NCBI GenBank assembly: GCA_001464665.1
Contig: LNDP01000023.1
Location: 842,157-906,156 of the forward strand
DNA from: Acidobacteria bacterium Ga0074141
Lineage (GTDB): Bacteria > Acidobacteriota > Blastocatellia > Pyrinomonadales > Pyrinomonadaceae
DNA length: 64,000 nucleotides
Reading direction: 5' to 3'
In this document: piece after piece, positions 19,789 to 27,461 of the stretch
Numbering within the stretch: position 1 is the first letter of the stretch
How the letters are laid out: every line of letters begins with the position of its first letter
The notes under the pieces: generated by a model
Seen by the model: only the letters and a program-made list of their open reading frames with translations
Database searches by the model: none
What the model was told of the DNA's origin: nothing
Made by a program: the position numbers and the translations under genes

Positions 19789-20268
19789 TTAGCGGACCCG
19801 AGCGGTCAGCGTGATGTTTTGCGTCCGCGGCGGGTAGCAGACGTCGTCTGTGCATGCCTGATAGCGGACCGCGGCACGAACCGTCACCGTACTTCCGCGA
19901 AAATTCGCCGGAACGCGAACCGTAAAGGGGATCGAAACGCGGCCTTCGTAAATGTTGATGGTCCCGCCGTTTGAGAATTGAAAACTCTTGTTCTTGCCGC
20001 GCGGATAGACCGGAGCGGTCACTCGGCCGCCTGTCGCTGTCAGCCGAACCGTCGTCGGGATCGCATATTCGCTGTTCGGCCGGTTCGAGTTAACATGCAG
20101 CCCGCCGCGAATATTCAGAACGACCACTCCTCGGGCCGAACCGCCGCGGGCGATCGTCCCATTGCCGATCGAGCCGTTGACATTAACAGTTTGGGCGTTT
20201 ACCGCCGTGGCTGCGAAAGCCGCGACCATAATTGCGAGGGCAGTTCCAATAAATTTCGTTTTCAGCAT
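19789..20268 (-). CDS. Secreted DsbD N-terminal-like domain protein
   Basis: 159-residue exported protein with a signal peptide (ALAIMVAAFAATAVNA|QT). The mature part resembles the immunoglobulin-like N-terminal domain of DsbD (thiol-disulfide interchange): HVNSNRPNSEYAIPTTV in the middle and YQACTDDVCYPP near the end. The two Cys in that last motif match the redox-active pair in nDsbD. No membrane or thioredoxin domain follows, so it is a stand-alone periplasmic version and its electron donor is unknown. It is the last gene of an rlmN-led operon. Confidence 0.75.
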   Translation of the reverse strand: MLKTKFIGTALAIMVAAFAATAVNAQTVNVNGSIGNGTIARGGSARGVVVLNIRGGLHVNSNRPNSEYAIPTTVRLTATGGRVTAPVYPRGKNKSFQFSNGGTINIYEGRVSIPFTVRVPANFRGSTVTVRAAVRYQACTDDVCYPPRTQNITLTARVR

Positions 20269-20307
20269 AAGTTTTCTATGATGTTGCCCGCTCGCGGCGG
20301 GATGTTT

Positions 20308-20826
20308 CTATTTTACGTCAAAACCGATGATCAGGTTTTCGATCGCTTTTTCGTGCTCCGTGCTCATCTCTTCGAGAACATCCACGCGAAGCTCGAATAT
20401 CGCTCCATCTGATTCGGCCAGGCGAACAAAACGCCGAAGCTGAATGTCATCTTCGATCGCCGAAAGTTCAAGCCGGACGTTCCTCCGCTCCAAGGCAATA
20501 AACTTCTCTTCGCTCAAAACCTCCGACGCGGATTCTTTGATCGCTGCGGCGAGGGCATCAAGCCCTTTCCCTTCGTGCCGCTCAACCGTGATCGTCGCCT
20601 GATATTTCTCGACAGAATCGCCGGTGCCAAAGTCCCTGCTGTTTGCCCGAAAAGCGACGCCTGAGTCGTCGTTCAGCATGTGAATAAAGCCAGCGGGCTT
20701 GGTCAGGGTGAAGCCATCGCCCTCGATCAATTCCTCGTCGTAGGCCGCCGCGGCATCGCGCTTTATTTTGGTCGAGGCCCAAACCATCAGGGCGACAAGT
20801 ATTGAACCGACGATCAGTATCTCCAT
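20308..20826 (-). CDS. Hypothetical membrane-anchored protein
   Basis: 172-residue protein with one N-terminal span (MEILIVGSILVALMVWAST), which acts as an uncleaved anchor. A soluble domain of mixed strands and helices follows (GDGFTLTKPAGFIHMLND; ERRNVRLELSAIEDDIQLRRFV). I do not recognise the family. It is transcribed in the same direction as rlmN (33 bases upstream) and the DsbD-like gene (39 bases downstream), so an operon is likely. Confidence 0.75.
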   Translation of the reverse strand: MEILIVGSILVALMVWASTKIKRDAAAAYDEELIEGDGFTLTKPAGFIHMLNDDSGVAFRANSRDFGTGDSVEKYQATITVERHEGKGLDALAAAIKESASEVLSEEKFIALERRNVRLELSAIEDDIQLRRFVRLAESDGAIFELRVDVLEEMSTEHEKAIENLIIGFDVK

Positions 20827-20859
20827 TCTTATATCCGAAAAGCGTCCACAAAAATTCCC

Positions 20860-21945
20860 TCAGGCCGCGATCTGCACAAGATTTGGCTCGTGTTTGGCCG
20901 CGAGCTGGCCGCAGGCGGCATAGATATCGCGGCCCCGCGGCGTTCTTACATATGCCGAAATGCCCCGCCATTCGAGTATCTCCTTGAACCGTCGGACCTG
21001 CTCCGGCTCGGTTGGACGATAAGGTAGCTGCTCGGCAGGGTTATGCGGGATCAGGTTAATTTTCACCTTCCGCAGGCCGTGCCGCTCGATCAGGTCCGCG
21101 AGTTCCTCGGCCTGCTCGTCAGAATCGTTGACGCCGCCGAGCAGGACATACTCGAACGTAAACCGCTCGCCACGCTTCAGCGTTTTCTCAAATTCGAGAG
21201 CCGCGGCCATCAGCTCCTCGATCGGCCATTTTCGGTTGATCGGCATCAGCCGGTCGCGGAGCTCATCACTTGCCGCCGAGAGCGAAATGGCGAGATTCGG
21301 CCGGCGTTCGAGCTGGGCAAATTCGTAGATCTTCGGTACGATGCCGGCGGTCGAAACCGTTACGCGGCCGGGGACGATGTGCAGCCCCTTTTCATCGGCC
21401 ATTATCGTGAGAGCCTTGATCAGCTCCTCAAAATTCAAAAACGGCTCGCCCTCGCCCATCGCGACCAGGTTCGTGCCGTGCGGCGTTTCTCCGCCGATGC
21501 CGTAAACGTCATTAAGGACGACGATGATCTGTTCGATTATCTCGCCCGCGGTCAGGTTCCGCAGCAGGCCGAGCTTTGCCGTAAGGCAGAAATCGCACTT
21601 GAGCGGGCAGCCCGATTGCGACGAAAAGCAGATCGTGTCGCGGCTTTCGGTCGGGATAAAGACCGTCTCGACCGGATGGCCTTCGCGTGTCCGCATAAGG
21701 TAACGGCGGGTGCCGTCAACCGAGACGAATTTCGATTCGACCTCAAGGACCGAAACCTCCGTCTCCGCCGCAAGCCGCTCGCGAAGCGCCTTGGGCAGGT
21801 CGGTCATTTCCTCAAAAGAACGCAGCCGGCGTTCGTAGAGCCCGCGAAAGACCTGATCGGCACGGTATCGCGGCTCGCCAAGCCCGGCAAAAAGCTCCGT
21901 GAGTTCGTCGCGGCCAAGCCCGACAAGATGCGGTCGCGTTTCCAC
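20860..21945 (-). CDS. rlmN: Dual-specificity RNA methyltransferase RlmN
   Basis: Radical-SAM enzyme that methylates C2 of A2503 in 23S rRNA and A37 in some tRNAs, tuning translational accuracy. The 361-residue length is usual. The radical SAM cluster motif CxxxCxxC is at Cys113, Cys117 and Cys120, and the GEPFLN segment (GMGEP in most homologues) is present as MGEGEPFLN. The second catalytic Cys lies in IYAACGQL near the C-terminus. It heads a minus-strand operon and is divergent from the lipoprotein nuclease, 81 bases away. Confidence 0.95.
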   Translation of the reverse strand: METRPHLVGLGRDELTELFAGLGEPRYRADQVFRGLYERRLRSFEEMTDLPKALRERLAAETEVSVLEVESKFVSVDGTRRYLMRTREGHPVETVFIPTESRDTICFSSQSGCPLKCDFCLTAKLGLLRNLTAGEIIEQIIVVLNDVYGIGGETPHGTNLVAMGEGEPFLNFEELIKALTIMADEKGLHIVPGRVTVSTAGIVPKIYEFAQLERRPNLAISLSAASDELRDRLMPINRKWPIEELMAAALEFEKTLKRGERFTFEYVLLGGVNDSDEQAEELADLIERHGLRKVKINLIPHNPAEQLPYRPTEPEQVRRFKEILEWRGISAYVRTPRGRDIYAACGQLAAKHEPNLVQIAA

Positions 21946-22026
21946 AATATTGATTCTATCCCATTTGCAAACGGGTTCGCATCGCCGGGGAGAACTCGCC
22001 GGCCGCGTTTGGTAAACTTGAAAGCA

Positions 22027-22854
22027 ATGCCGTCTCTCGCTCGCTTAGGGAAGCCCGCAATATTTCTGATCGCCCTGCTGGCTCTTGCAACCGCGGGCTG
22101 CGAGCGGATGCGCACGATCACACAAGGCCCGGCCGAGCCGCCGCCGCAAACCGCTCCGGCAGATGCCGCTCTGCCGCCCGGGCCGCACGGAGCCTTCGGG
22201 AATCCGACCAATGCCACCGCCGATGAGCGAAACCGCGAGAACTTCCTGATCATCGGCGAGGGCTCGGTTCTTTCTTATAACAACACCCGCGGAACAGCCA
22301 ACTGGGTCGCGTGGCAAACTACCCGCCAGGACCTCGGGCCCTCGATTCCGCGGCCCGACTTCCGACCCGACCCGCGGCTGCCCGATGGCTTTCGCCGCAT
22401 CGGTTACTACGCTTATTCAGGCAGCGGCTACAACCGTGGCCATCTCGTCCCGAGTGCGGACCGCTTCGCCAACCCGCAGCTCAATGAGGAAACGTTCATG
22501 ATGACCAACATCGTCCCGAAGACGGCCGCTCTAAATCAAGGCCCTTGGGAAAAGCTCGAGCGGCACGCCCGGGCACTTGCCAGACGGCTCGGCACCGTCC
22601 AACAGATCGCCGGCTGCTACGGCGAAAAGGAAAGGCTGAAAGGAAAAGTGAGCGTGCCGACCAATTGCTGGAAGATCATCGTCGCTCTCCCGAGCGGGCG
22701 AACCATTGCCGACCGCGACCGCCGAATGCAGATCATCGCCGTCGATATGCCAAATATTGAAGGCATAGAAGATGTCCGCTGGGAAGCCTATCGAACAACG
22801 GTCGGGGCAATCGAGCAAAGAACGGGGCTAGACCTCTCATCTCTGCCCCGCTAA
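22027..22854 (+). CDS. DNA/RNA non-specific endonuclease, probable lipoprotein
   Basis: 275-residue exported ββα-metal nuclease. The N-terminus (IFLIALLALATAGC) looks like a lipoprotein signal with a weak lipobox, so Cys may be lipidated. A Pro/Ala linker leads to the nuclease domain, with YNRGHLVPSADR (Asn136-Arg137-Gly138-His139); the DRGH aspartate is Asn here, while the catalytic His is kept. Compared with the nuclease ending at 16596 it shares NPTNAT/NPSNAT, NNTRGTANWVAW/NRSKGTANWVAW and the catalytic region, so the two are paralogues. The start at 22027 is chosen because upstream sequence is antisense to rlmN. Confidence 0.9.
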   Translation: MPSLARLGKPAIFLIALLALATAGCERMRTITQGPAEPPPQTAPADAALPPGPHGAFGNPTNATADERNRENFLIIGEGSVLSYNNTRGTANWVAWQTTRQDLGPSIPRPDFRPDPRLPDGFRRIGYYAYSGSGYNRGHLVPSADRFANPQLNEETFMMTNIVPKTAALNQGPWEKLERHARALARRLGTVQQIAGCYGEKERLKGKVSVPTNCWKIIVALPSGRTIADRDRRMQIIAVDMPNIEGIEDVRWEAYRTTVGAIEQRTGLDLSSLPR

Positions 22855-22868
22855 CATTCAAATTGGAT

Positions 22869-23249
22869 ATGTCGAACGAGAAGGATGAGCTTGACGATTA
22901 TCAACCGGCCAATCCGCAAAGGATCTATTGGTGGTATCGCGTGTTTTTGTTTGCTCACGGTGCAATGTATGCGTTTTTTGCTCTTCTGGCTTTGCTCGCA
23001 CTTATCGTGCCAACGGAAGAGGCCGCTAAGGATAACATTGTAATGATCATCGGATTTCTTGTGGTCTTTGGCGGGATAGCGTTCTCACAGTTCTTTTGTA
23101 TCTTCTTAGGGCGGCGATACTCCACCTGGGTCGTTGGCTTCATTAACATCGCATTCGGTCTTACAAACTGCTTTCTCCTCATACCGGCGGGCATTTTGTT
23201 CGCACTCTGGTTGCGAGTTGAAACCCAACAGTTTTTCGAACGTAGATAG
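22869..23249 (+). CDS. Small multi-pass membrane protein
   Basis: 126-residue protein starting at ATG 22869 (a TTG at 22863 is possible). It has an acidic N-terminal tail and about four hydrophobic spans (FLFAHGAMYAFFALLALLALIV; IVMIIGFLVVFGGIAF; a span ending in LLIPAGILFALWL). No conserved motif is recognised. It lies 14 bases after the lipoprotein nuclease and 4 bases before the next gene, so the three may be one transcript. Confidence 0.75.
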   Translation: MSNEKDELDDYQPANPQRIYWWYRVFLFAHGAMYAFFALLALLALIVPTEEAAKDNIVMIIGFLVVFGGIAFSQFFCIFLGRRYSTWVVGFINIAFGLTNCFLLIPAGILFALWLRVETQQFFERR

Positions 23250-23253
23250 GGTT

Positions 23254-23778
23254 ATGAAAATCTCGGCGCTTACCACAATCTTCGTTCTCCTCGCGGCGAT
23301 CACCAGCATGGCACAAGTAAAAGAAGCAAAACCTGCCGATGTCGAGTCGATCGATTCGATAATGAAGGCGGTTTATGACGTCATTTCCGGCGATGCCGGC
23401 GTCGAACGCGATTGGGACCGCTTCCGCTCGCTTTTTCACAAGGACGCCCGGCTCATTCCTACGGGCAAGAATCCGCAGACCGGCGTCACAGGTGCGACCG
23501 CCATGACACCCGATGGCTACGTTGAGCGGGCGGCCCCGACCTTTGCCAAGCAGGGCTTTCACGAACGCGAGATCAGCCGAAAGGTGGACCGCTACGGCAA
23601 CATAGTTCAAGTCTTTTCGACCTACGCCGCCTTTCGCAGCAAGACGGACAAGGAACCCTTCATGCGCGGCATCAATAGCTTTCAGCTTCTCTTTGACGGC
23701 AAGCGATGGTGGGTGATGACGATCTTCTGGGAAGCCGAAACACCCGACAACCTGATCCCGAAAAAATACCTGAACTAA
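23254..23778 (+). CDS. Secreted SnoaL/NTF2-like protein
   Basis: 174-residue exported protein with a signal peptide (MKISALTTIFVLLAAITSMAQ). The mature part fits an NTF2-like cone fold: an N-terminal helix followed by RDWDRFRSLFHKDARLIP and a final strand segment KRWWVMTIFWEAE. Such proteins can be small-molecule binders or enzymes, but no catalytic residue can be named. An AGGG lies just before the ATG, and the preceding membrane-protein gene ends 4 bases upstream. Confidence 0.8.
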   Translation: MKISALTTIFVLLAAITSMAQVKEAKPADVESIDSIMKAVYDVISGDAGVERDWDRFRSLFHKDARLIPTGKNPQTGVTGATAMTPDGYVERAAPTFAKQGFHEREISRKVDRYGNIVQVFSTYAAFRSKTDKEPFMRGINSFQLLFDGKRWWVMTIFWEAETPDNLIPKKYLN

Positions 23779-23854
23779 ACGGTTACGCTTAGCCGTGCCT
23801 TACACCGGTGCCTTCTCGGGCCTGACGTTCAACGCCCGAAATTAAAATGAAAGA

Positions 23855-23883
23855 GGCGGCAAAGCGATGAACGCCTTGCCGCC
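23855..23883. terminator. Hairpin between convergent genes
   Basis: A 12-bp stem with one mismatch (GGCGGCAAAGCG / CGCCTTGCCGCC) and a 5-base loop lies between the convergent SnoaL-like gene and dapF. It has no long T tract. It is well placed to stop transcription from both sides. Confidence 0.5.
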
Positions 23884-23935
23884 GTTGAGGCCTCGAGCCC
23901 GAACCCGTGCGGGGCCGGATCGCGGCTAAAATGAT

Positions 23936-24793
23936 CTATTTGACCGGCCAGGTTCCGCAATAAACGAACTCGGCCTTGCCGGTGAGTAGCATTTCGCCAT
24001 CGTCTCGCCAGTGCACCTCGGTCGTGCCGCCGGGGCTGATGACGGAAACGGTCCGCTCGGTCCGTTCTGTGAAGGCACTAAGCACTGCCGAGGCACTTGC
24101 CGCCGTTCCCGAGGCCGATGTCTCATGAGCCCCGCGTTCCCAGATGCGGATCTCGATGTTCTCGCGGTCGAGCACCTTGACGAAGACGATGTTTGCCCTC
24201 TCCGGAAAGAGCGGATGCGCCTCCATTTCCGCCCCGAACTTTCGCCAATCGAAGTTGAAATCTTCGACGAACGAGCACGCTACCGGATTACCAACATTCA
24301 CGCATGAGACCAGAAAGAACCCGTCCGAAAGGTGCACCGGCACATCCCGAACCGAACTCATCGGTTCTTCCGAATGGAACGGAATTTCCCTGCTCGTAAA
24401 TTTCGGCTCGCCGATCTCGGCCTCGAACCAAAACTCGTGGTCGTTCGCCCGTTGGACAAGCGTGAATCGCTTCACGCCGCTGCGCGTCTCAAGCCGCAGT
24501 TCCGGATACGGCCAAAGGCCTTTGTGATACAGATACGAGACCGCGCATCGGGTGCCGTTGCCGGAAAATCCGGCGATGCTCCCGTCGGGGTTTACGATCT
24601 CACAAAAATAATCGGCCGCTTCGCCGTCCAGCTTTTCTACGATCGCGATGCCGTCCGCACCGGCACCGCGGTGGCGGTCGCAGATCGCTCTTCCTAGCTC
24701 GGAGGGGTCGGTTCCCGCCGGCAAATGGGCTTTTTCAATGACTATGTAGTCGTTCCCGAAGCCGTGAAACTTGCAAAAAGTTATCGTGGGCAT
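23936..24793 (-). CDS. dapF: Diaminopimelate epimerase homologue with both catalytic cysteines replaced by serine
   Basis: 285-residue DapF-fold protein. DapF interconverts LL- and meso-diaminopimelate for peptidoglycan and lysine, using two cysteines as acid and base. The framework is intact: FHGFGNDYIVIE at the start, SGNGTRC at 77-83, NVGNPVA, and the second site ETSASGTAAS at 224-233. In classical DapF these read MCGNGxRC and ACGTGAC. Here both catalytic positions, Ser77 (codon TCC) and Ser228 (TCG), are serine. It could be a diverged epimerase, a different enzyme on the same fold, or inactive. It lies alone between two convergent/divergent neighbours. Confidence 0.88.
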   Translation of the reverse strand: MPTITFCKFHGFGNDYIVIEKAHLPAGTDPSELGRAICDRHRGAGADGIAIVEKLDGEAADYFCEIVNPDGSIAGFSGNGTRCAVSYLYHKGLWPYPELRLETRSGVKRFTLVQRANDHEFWFEAEIGEPKFTSREIPFHSEEPMSSVRDVPVHLSDGFFLVSCVNVGNPVACSFVEDFNFDWRKFGAEMEAHPLFPERANIVFVKVLDRENIEIRIWERGAHETSASGTAASASAVLSAFTERTERTVSVISPGGTTEVHWRDDGEMLLTGKAEFVYCGTWPVK

Positions 24794-24951
24794 AGCAAAA
24801 CTTGTCGTCGTTTTTGCGGGAAACGAACGGTCAGAACAGATCCGTTTTTCATTAGACGTTCTTTCTAACTAAATTTGCGGTATTTTTACATTATTTCTGA
24901 CATTTTTCTTTTGGCGGGCGCATTTTTTGGCAAGTATGCTAAAAATGAGCT

Positions 24952-25473
24952 ATGGAACACCCTGCACCGCGAACCCGCCTCGACCTTCCAAAGGAGAAGC
25001 GGAGGGAGATAGAAATTGAAGAGGGCCTGGATAATTTATCCCATTATCTCGACGGGCTCTTTCGAATTCCGGGGACGACCTGGCGGTTCGGGCTCGATTC
25101 GCTTATCGGGCTGGTCCCGAACGTCGGCGATACGATCACGTCTTTCGCTTCGTTCTATATTTTGATCGCGGGTGTGCGCTACGGTGTGCCGAAGATCACG
25201 CTGCTTCGGATGGCGTTCAATATCGCTTTGGACTACATCGTCGGGTCAATACCCTTCCTGGGCGATGCTTTCGATTTCTTTTGGAAATCAAACAAGAGGA
25301 ACATGGACCTGATCCGCGAGCGGGCGACCGGCAAGGACCAAGGAACCAAGGCGGACTACATTTTCGTATTCGTGATCATCGGCCTGCTCGTCTTTCTCCT
25401 GCTCGGCTCGATCTTTGTGAGTTTATATATTATCTACGGGATTCTCTGGGAGCTTTTCACGGGGAATATCTGA
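24952..25473 (+). CDS. DUF4112 membrane protein
   Basis: 173-residue protein of the DUF4112 family, recognised from LDGLFRIPGTTWRFGLDSLIGLVPNVGDT and IVGSIPFLGDAFDFFWKSN. A C-terminal hydrophobic span (IFVFVIIGLLVFLLLGSIF) follows and the earlier segment is partly buried. The function of the family is not known. A TATGCT box about 20 bases upstream of the ATG could be its -10 element. It is convergent with the redoxin gene across an imperfect inverted repeat. Confidence 0.88.
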   Translation: MEHPAPRTRLDLPKEKRREIEIEEGLDNLSHYLDGLFRIPGTTWRFGLDSLIGLVPNVGDTITSFASFYILIAGVRYGVPKITLLRMAFNIALDYIVGSIPFLGDAFDFFWKSNKRNMDLIRERATGKDQGTKADYIFVFVIIGLLVFLLLGSIFVSLYIIYGILWELFTGNI

Positions 25474-25477
25474 AGTT

Positions 25478-25543
25478 GACCGCATATGAACGCAGATGAA
25501 CACAGAGTTTTGTATCTGCGTCTATCTGCGTCCATTTGCGGTA
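25478..25543. repeat. Imperfect inverted repeat of ~10-nt CGCAGAT units
   Basis: The 66-base gap between convergent genes carries CGCAGATGAACACAGA on the left and the near-complement TCTGCGTCTATCTGCG on the right, with ACCGCA/TGCGGT at the ends. Each arm itself contains two ~10-base units. It can fold into a long hairpin and may serve as a bidirectional terminator. Confidence 0.6.
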
Positions 25544-25546
25544 CGA

Positions 25547-26026
25547 TCAGGCCACGGCAGCCTCGGCCAGCGGAGCGAACATTTTATCTAGCGCGGTTTG
25601 CAGGACGCTGACGCCGAACTCGCCGGCGGCTCGCGTCTTTAGCTTCCCTTCTGCATCGAAAAGATAATAAACCGGCACCCAGCCTTGTTCATTCTGAAAT
25701 GCGTCTTTCAGTTTGTGCAGGCTATCGACGGCACAGACCTCCTCGATCTTGTTTTCGACGATAGCCTGGTTGACCGTGTCAAGGTCGGTGTCGGCCTCGT
25801 ACCGCGGCATGTGGACGGCGATGGTCTGCAGGCCGAGCTCGCCGTATTTCCGCTTCATCTCGTTGAGCTGCGGCATCTTGTCTTTGCAGATCCCGCACGA
25901 GACTGCCCAGAAATGAACAAGCACGGGCTTGCCCTTCGTATCTTCAACTGTGTCTTCGAGCGAGCCGTTGAACCAAGAGGTCGCGCCACCAAGCGCAGGC
26001 ATCGCATCTCCAATTTTCATCGGCAT
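25547..26026 (-). CDS. TlpA-like thioredoxin-fold redoxin
   Basis: 159-residue thioredoxin-fold protein with the redox motif CGIC in HFWAVSCGICKDKMPQL and the cis-Pro in GWVPVYYLFD. Family members reduce peroxides or protein disulfides. No signal peptide is present from this start, so it probably works in the cytoplasm. ATG 26026 has GGAGG 8 bases upstream. It is transcribed in the same direction as the peroxiredoxin and perR genes upstream, and is separated from the former by a heptamer repeat array. Confidence 0.9.
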   Translation of the reverse strand: MPMKIGDAMPALGGATSWFNGSLEDTVEDTKGKPVLVHFWAVSCGICKDKMPQLNEMKRKYGELGLQTIAVHMPRYEADTDLDTVNQAIVENKIEEVCAVDSLHKLKDAFQNEQGWVPVYYLFDAEGKLKTRAAGEFGVSVLQTALDKMFAPLAEAAVA

Positions 26027-26042
26027 ATCTTTAACCTCCGTA

Positions 26043-26123
26043 AATCGTAAATCGACAATCGTGAATAGAGCTCGAATCAGTGAGATCCGCACTACTATTC
26101 ACGATTTACGATCTACTATTCAC
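26043..26123. repeat. Two opposed heptamer arrays forming an inverted repeat
   Basis: Four 7-base units of AATCGTA type (26043-26070) face four units TATTCAC/GATTTAC/GATCTAC/TATTCAC (26096-26123). The arrays are near-complements (ATCGTGAATAG versus CTATTCACGAT), so the gap can fold into a long hairpin. The right array touches the peroxiredoxin stop codon. The TATTCAC unit recurs at 36404-36445. Confidence 0.75.
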
Positions 26124-26707
26124 TAAACGCTAAGCGTCTCCTGGCCTGGCTTCCAGTCTGCGGCGCAAAGTCCGCCGGTCTGGAGTCCCTGCAGTACGCG
26201 AAGCGTTTCATCGACCGAGCGTCCGATATTCAGGTCGTGGATGACCGAATATTGCAGCACGCCTTCCGGGTTGATGATGAACAAACCGCGAAGTGCGATG
26301 TTCGCCTCTTCAACAAGGATGTTGTACTTCGCCGCGAGCTTGCCGCCGACGTCCGAAGCGAGCGGGTAGTTGACGCCCTCGATGCCGTTCTTATCCTGAG
26401 GGGTCTTGAGCCACGCACGATGCGAGTGGACCGAGTCGGTCGAAATACCGATGACCTCGGCCCCGACGCCCTGGAAATCTTCCAGACGATCCGAGAAATG
26501 GATCAGCTCGGTCGGGCAAACGAAGGTGAAATCGAGCGGGTAAAACAAAAGAACGAGCCACTTGCCCTTGTAGTCGGAAAGCTTGACGTTTTCGGCAAGC
26601 GTTTCCATGTTCTTGGTCGAAGGCAAATTGAAATCCGGGGCCGGCTTGCCGACCTTGGCGAACTCAACCGCCGGAAGCGGTGAAAGTGCTGGTGCTACTG
26701 CTGACAT
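26123..26707 (-). CDS. 2-Cys peroxiredoxin (AhpC/TSA family)
   Basis: 194-residue peroxidase that reduces hydrogen peroxide and organic hydroperoxides. The peroxidatic Cys64 is in FTFVCPTEL, and the resolving Cys181 is in GGLCAADWKPGQET. PLDFTFVCPTE and the later ALRGLFIINP are classic for typical 2-Cys enzymes. The start at 26707 follows GGAGA; the longer upstream frame is not conserved-looking. It lies 120 bases downstream of perR in the same orientation, so it is a likely member of the PerR peroxide regulon. Confidence 0.95.
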   Translation of the reverse strand: MSAVAPALSPLPAVEFAKVGKPAPDFNLPSTKNMETLAENVKLSDYKGKWLVLLFYPLDFTFVCPTELIHFSDRLEDFQGVGAEVIGISTDSVHSHRAWLKTPQDKNGIEGVNYPLASDVGGKLAAKYNILVEEANIALRGLFIINPEGVLQYSVIHDLNIGRSVDETLRVLQGLQTGGLCAADWKPGQETLSV

Positions 26708-26827
26708 TATTACGTTATCTCCTATGAATGTATCTAGGATCGAAAAAATATGGCCACCGAGAACCGCAAGCACGGACATCCGATAAATTTCATCGAATCA
26801 TGTTGCCTTGCTCTATTTTCTCTGTGG

Positions 26828-27229
26828 CTACTTACCTGCGCACTCGGGGCAGCGGCCCCGAAGCGTAAACTCGAGCGATTCCGGTTTGAAATGCGAAAGG
26901 CGAGCCGCCTTTTTCATCAGGTCATCCGGATAGCTCAATTCTATATCGACCAGCCGTCCGCACTCGGTGCAGATGGCATGGTCATGGCGGTGCGTCGTCC
27001 GGTCGTACCGGCTTGCACCGTTACCAAACTGTACCTCGGCAATGTGCCCGGCTTCTTTCAGGAAGCGCAGGCTGTTATAAACGGTCGCGAACGAAATGGT
27101 CGGAAGCCGGTCTTTTGCCGCCGCAAAAACCTCATTCGCGGTCAGATGTTCGTGGGCATCGCGGATAACCCGCAAAACCACCTCACGCTGCCGCGTTAAC
27201 CCTAATTCTTCTATTGCTTTTACTTCCAT
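26828..27229 (-). CDS. perR: Fur-family peroxide-responsive repressor (PerR-like)
   Basis: 133-residue Fur-family regulator. The N-terminal winged helix contains LTRQREVVLRVI and TISFATVYNSLRFL. The C-terminal dimer domain has a regulatory metal site in THRHDHAI and a structural zinc site made of CTEC and CPEC. PerR-type function is inferred from the adjacent peroxiredoxin. ATG 27229 gives the standard length; ATG 27247 would add six residues. A perfect 7-1-7 palindrome (27272-27286) lies 43 bases upstream, consistent with autoregulation. Confidence 0.9.
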   Translation of the reverse strand: MEVKAIEELGLTRQREVVLRVIRDAHEHLTANEVFAAAKDRLPTISFATVYNSLRFLKEAGHIAEVQFGNGASRYDRTTHRHDHAICTECGRLVDIELSYPDDLMKKAARLSHFKPESLEFTLRGRCPECAGK

Positions 27230-27271
27230 TAAACTTTCGCCCGGCATTAAAATCCAACCGCCGAGCCACAA

Positions 27272-27286
27272 TTAGAATAATTCTAA
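27272..27286. promoter_or_regulatory. PerR/Fur-type operator
   Basis: TTAGAATAATTCTAA is a perfect 7-1-7 inverted repeat, the form bound by Fur-family dimers and close to the PerR box consensus. A further TTCTAAT half site follows at once, so two dimers might overlap. It lies upstream of perR and should mediate autoregulation. Confidence 0.85.
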
Positions 27287-27346
27287 TTCTAATAAAAGTC
27301 AAGCCATGACCGCCCCAAAACCGGTCTGCCTGCTGCCCTCGACTTT

Positions 27347-27427
27347 GGGGCTATGCCCCCCCCCGATGTGCGGAATCGCTCCGCCTTTCCGTCCACCGCC
27401 CAAATTACTTCCGCGGCTACGCCGCCC
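27347..27427 (+). repeat. REP-like palindromic element, copy 1 of 4
   Basis: An ~80-base element with three palindromic parts in fixed order: GGGGCTATGCCCC, GCGGA...TCCGC, and GCGGCTACGCCGC. Copies 2-4 lie at 28066, 29934 and 37264, all in the same orientation. This copy sits downstream of the 27462-27962 gene and upstream of perR. Confidence 0.8.
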
Positions 27428-27461
27428 GATTAGCTAGGATTAGGTGTTGTGACGAGACGCA

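Noticed and set aside
21043-22026. Long upstream extension of the lipoprotein nuclease frame
   Set aside because: This part is antisense to rlmN, whose radical-SAM motifs are clear. The nuclease has a proper signal peptide from 22027.
25547-26707. Selenocysteine in the redoxin or peroxiredoxin
   Set aside because: The active-site codons give Cys in CGIC and FVCPTEL, and no in-frame UGA interrupts either gene, so these are not SelB clients.
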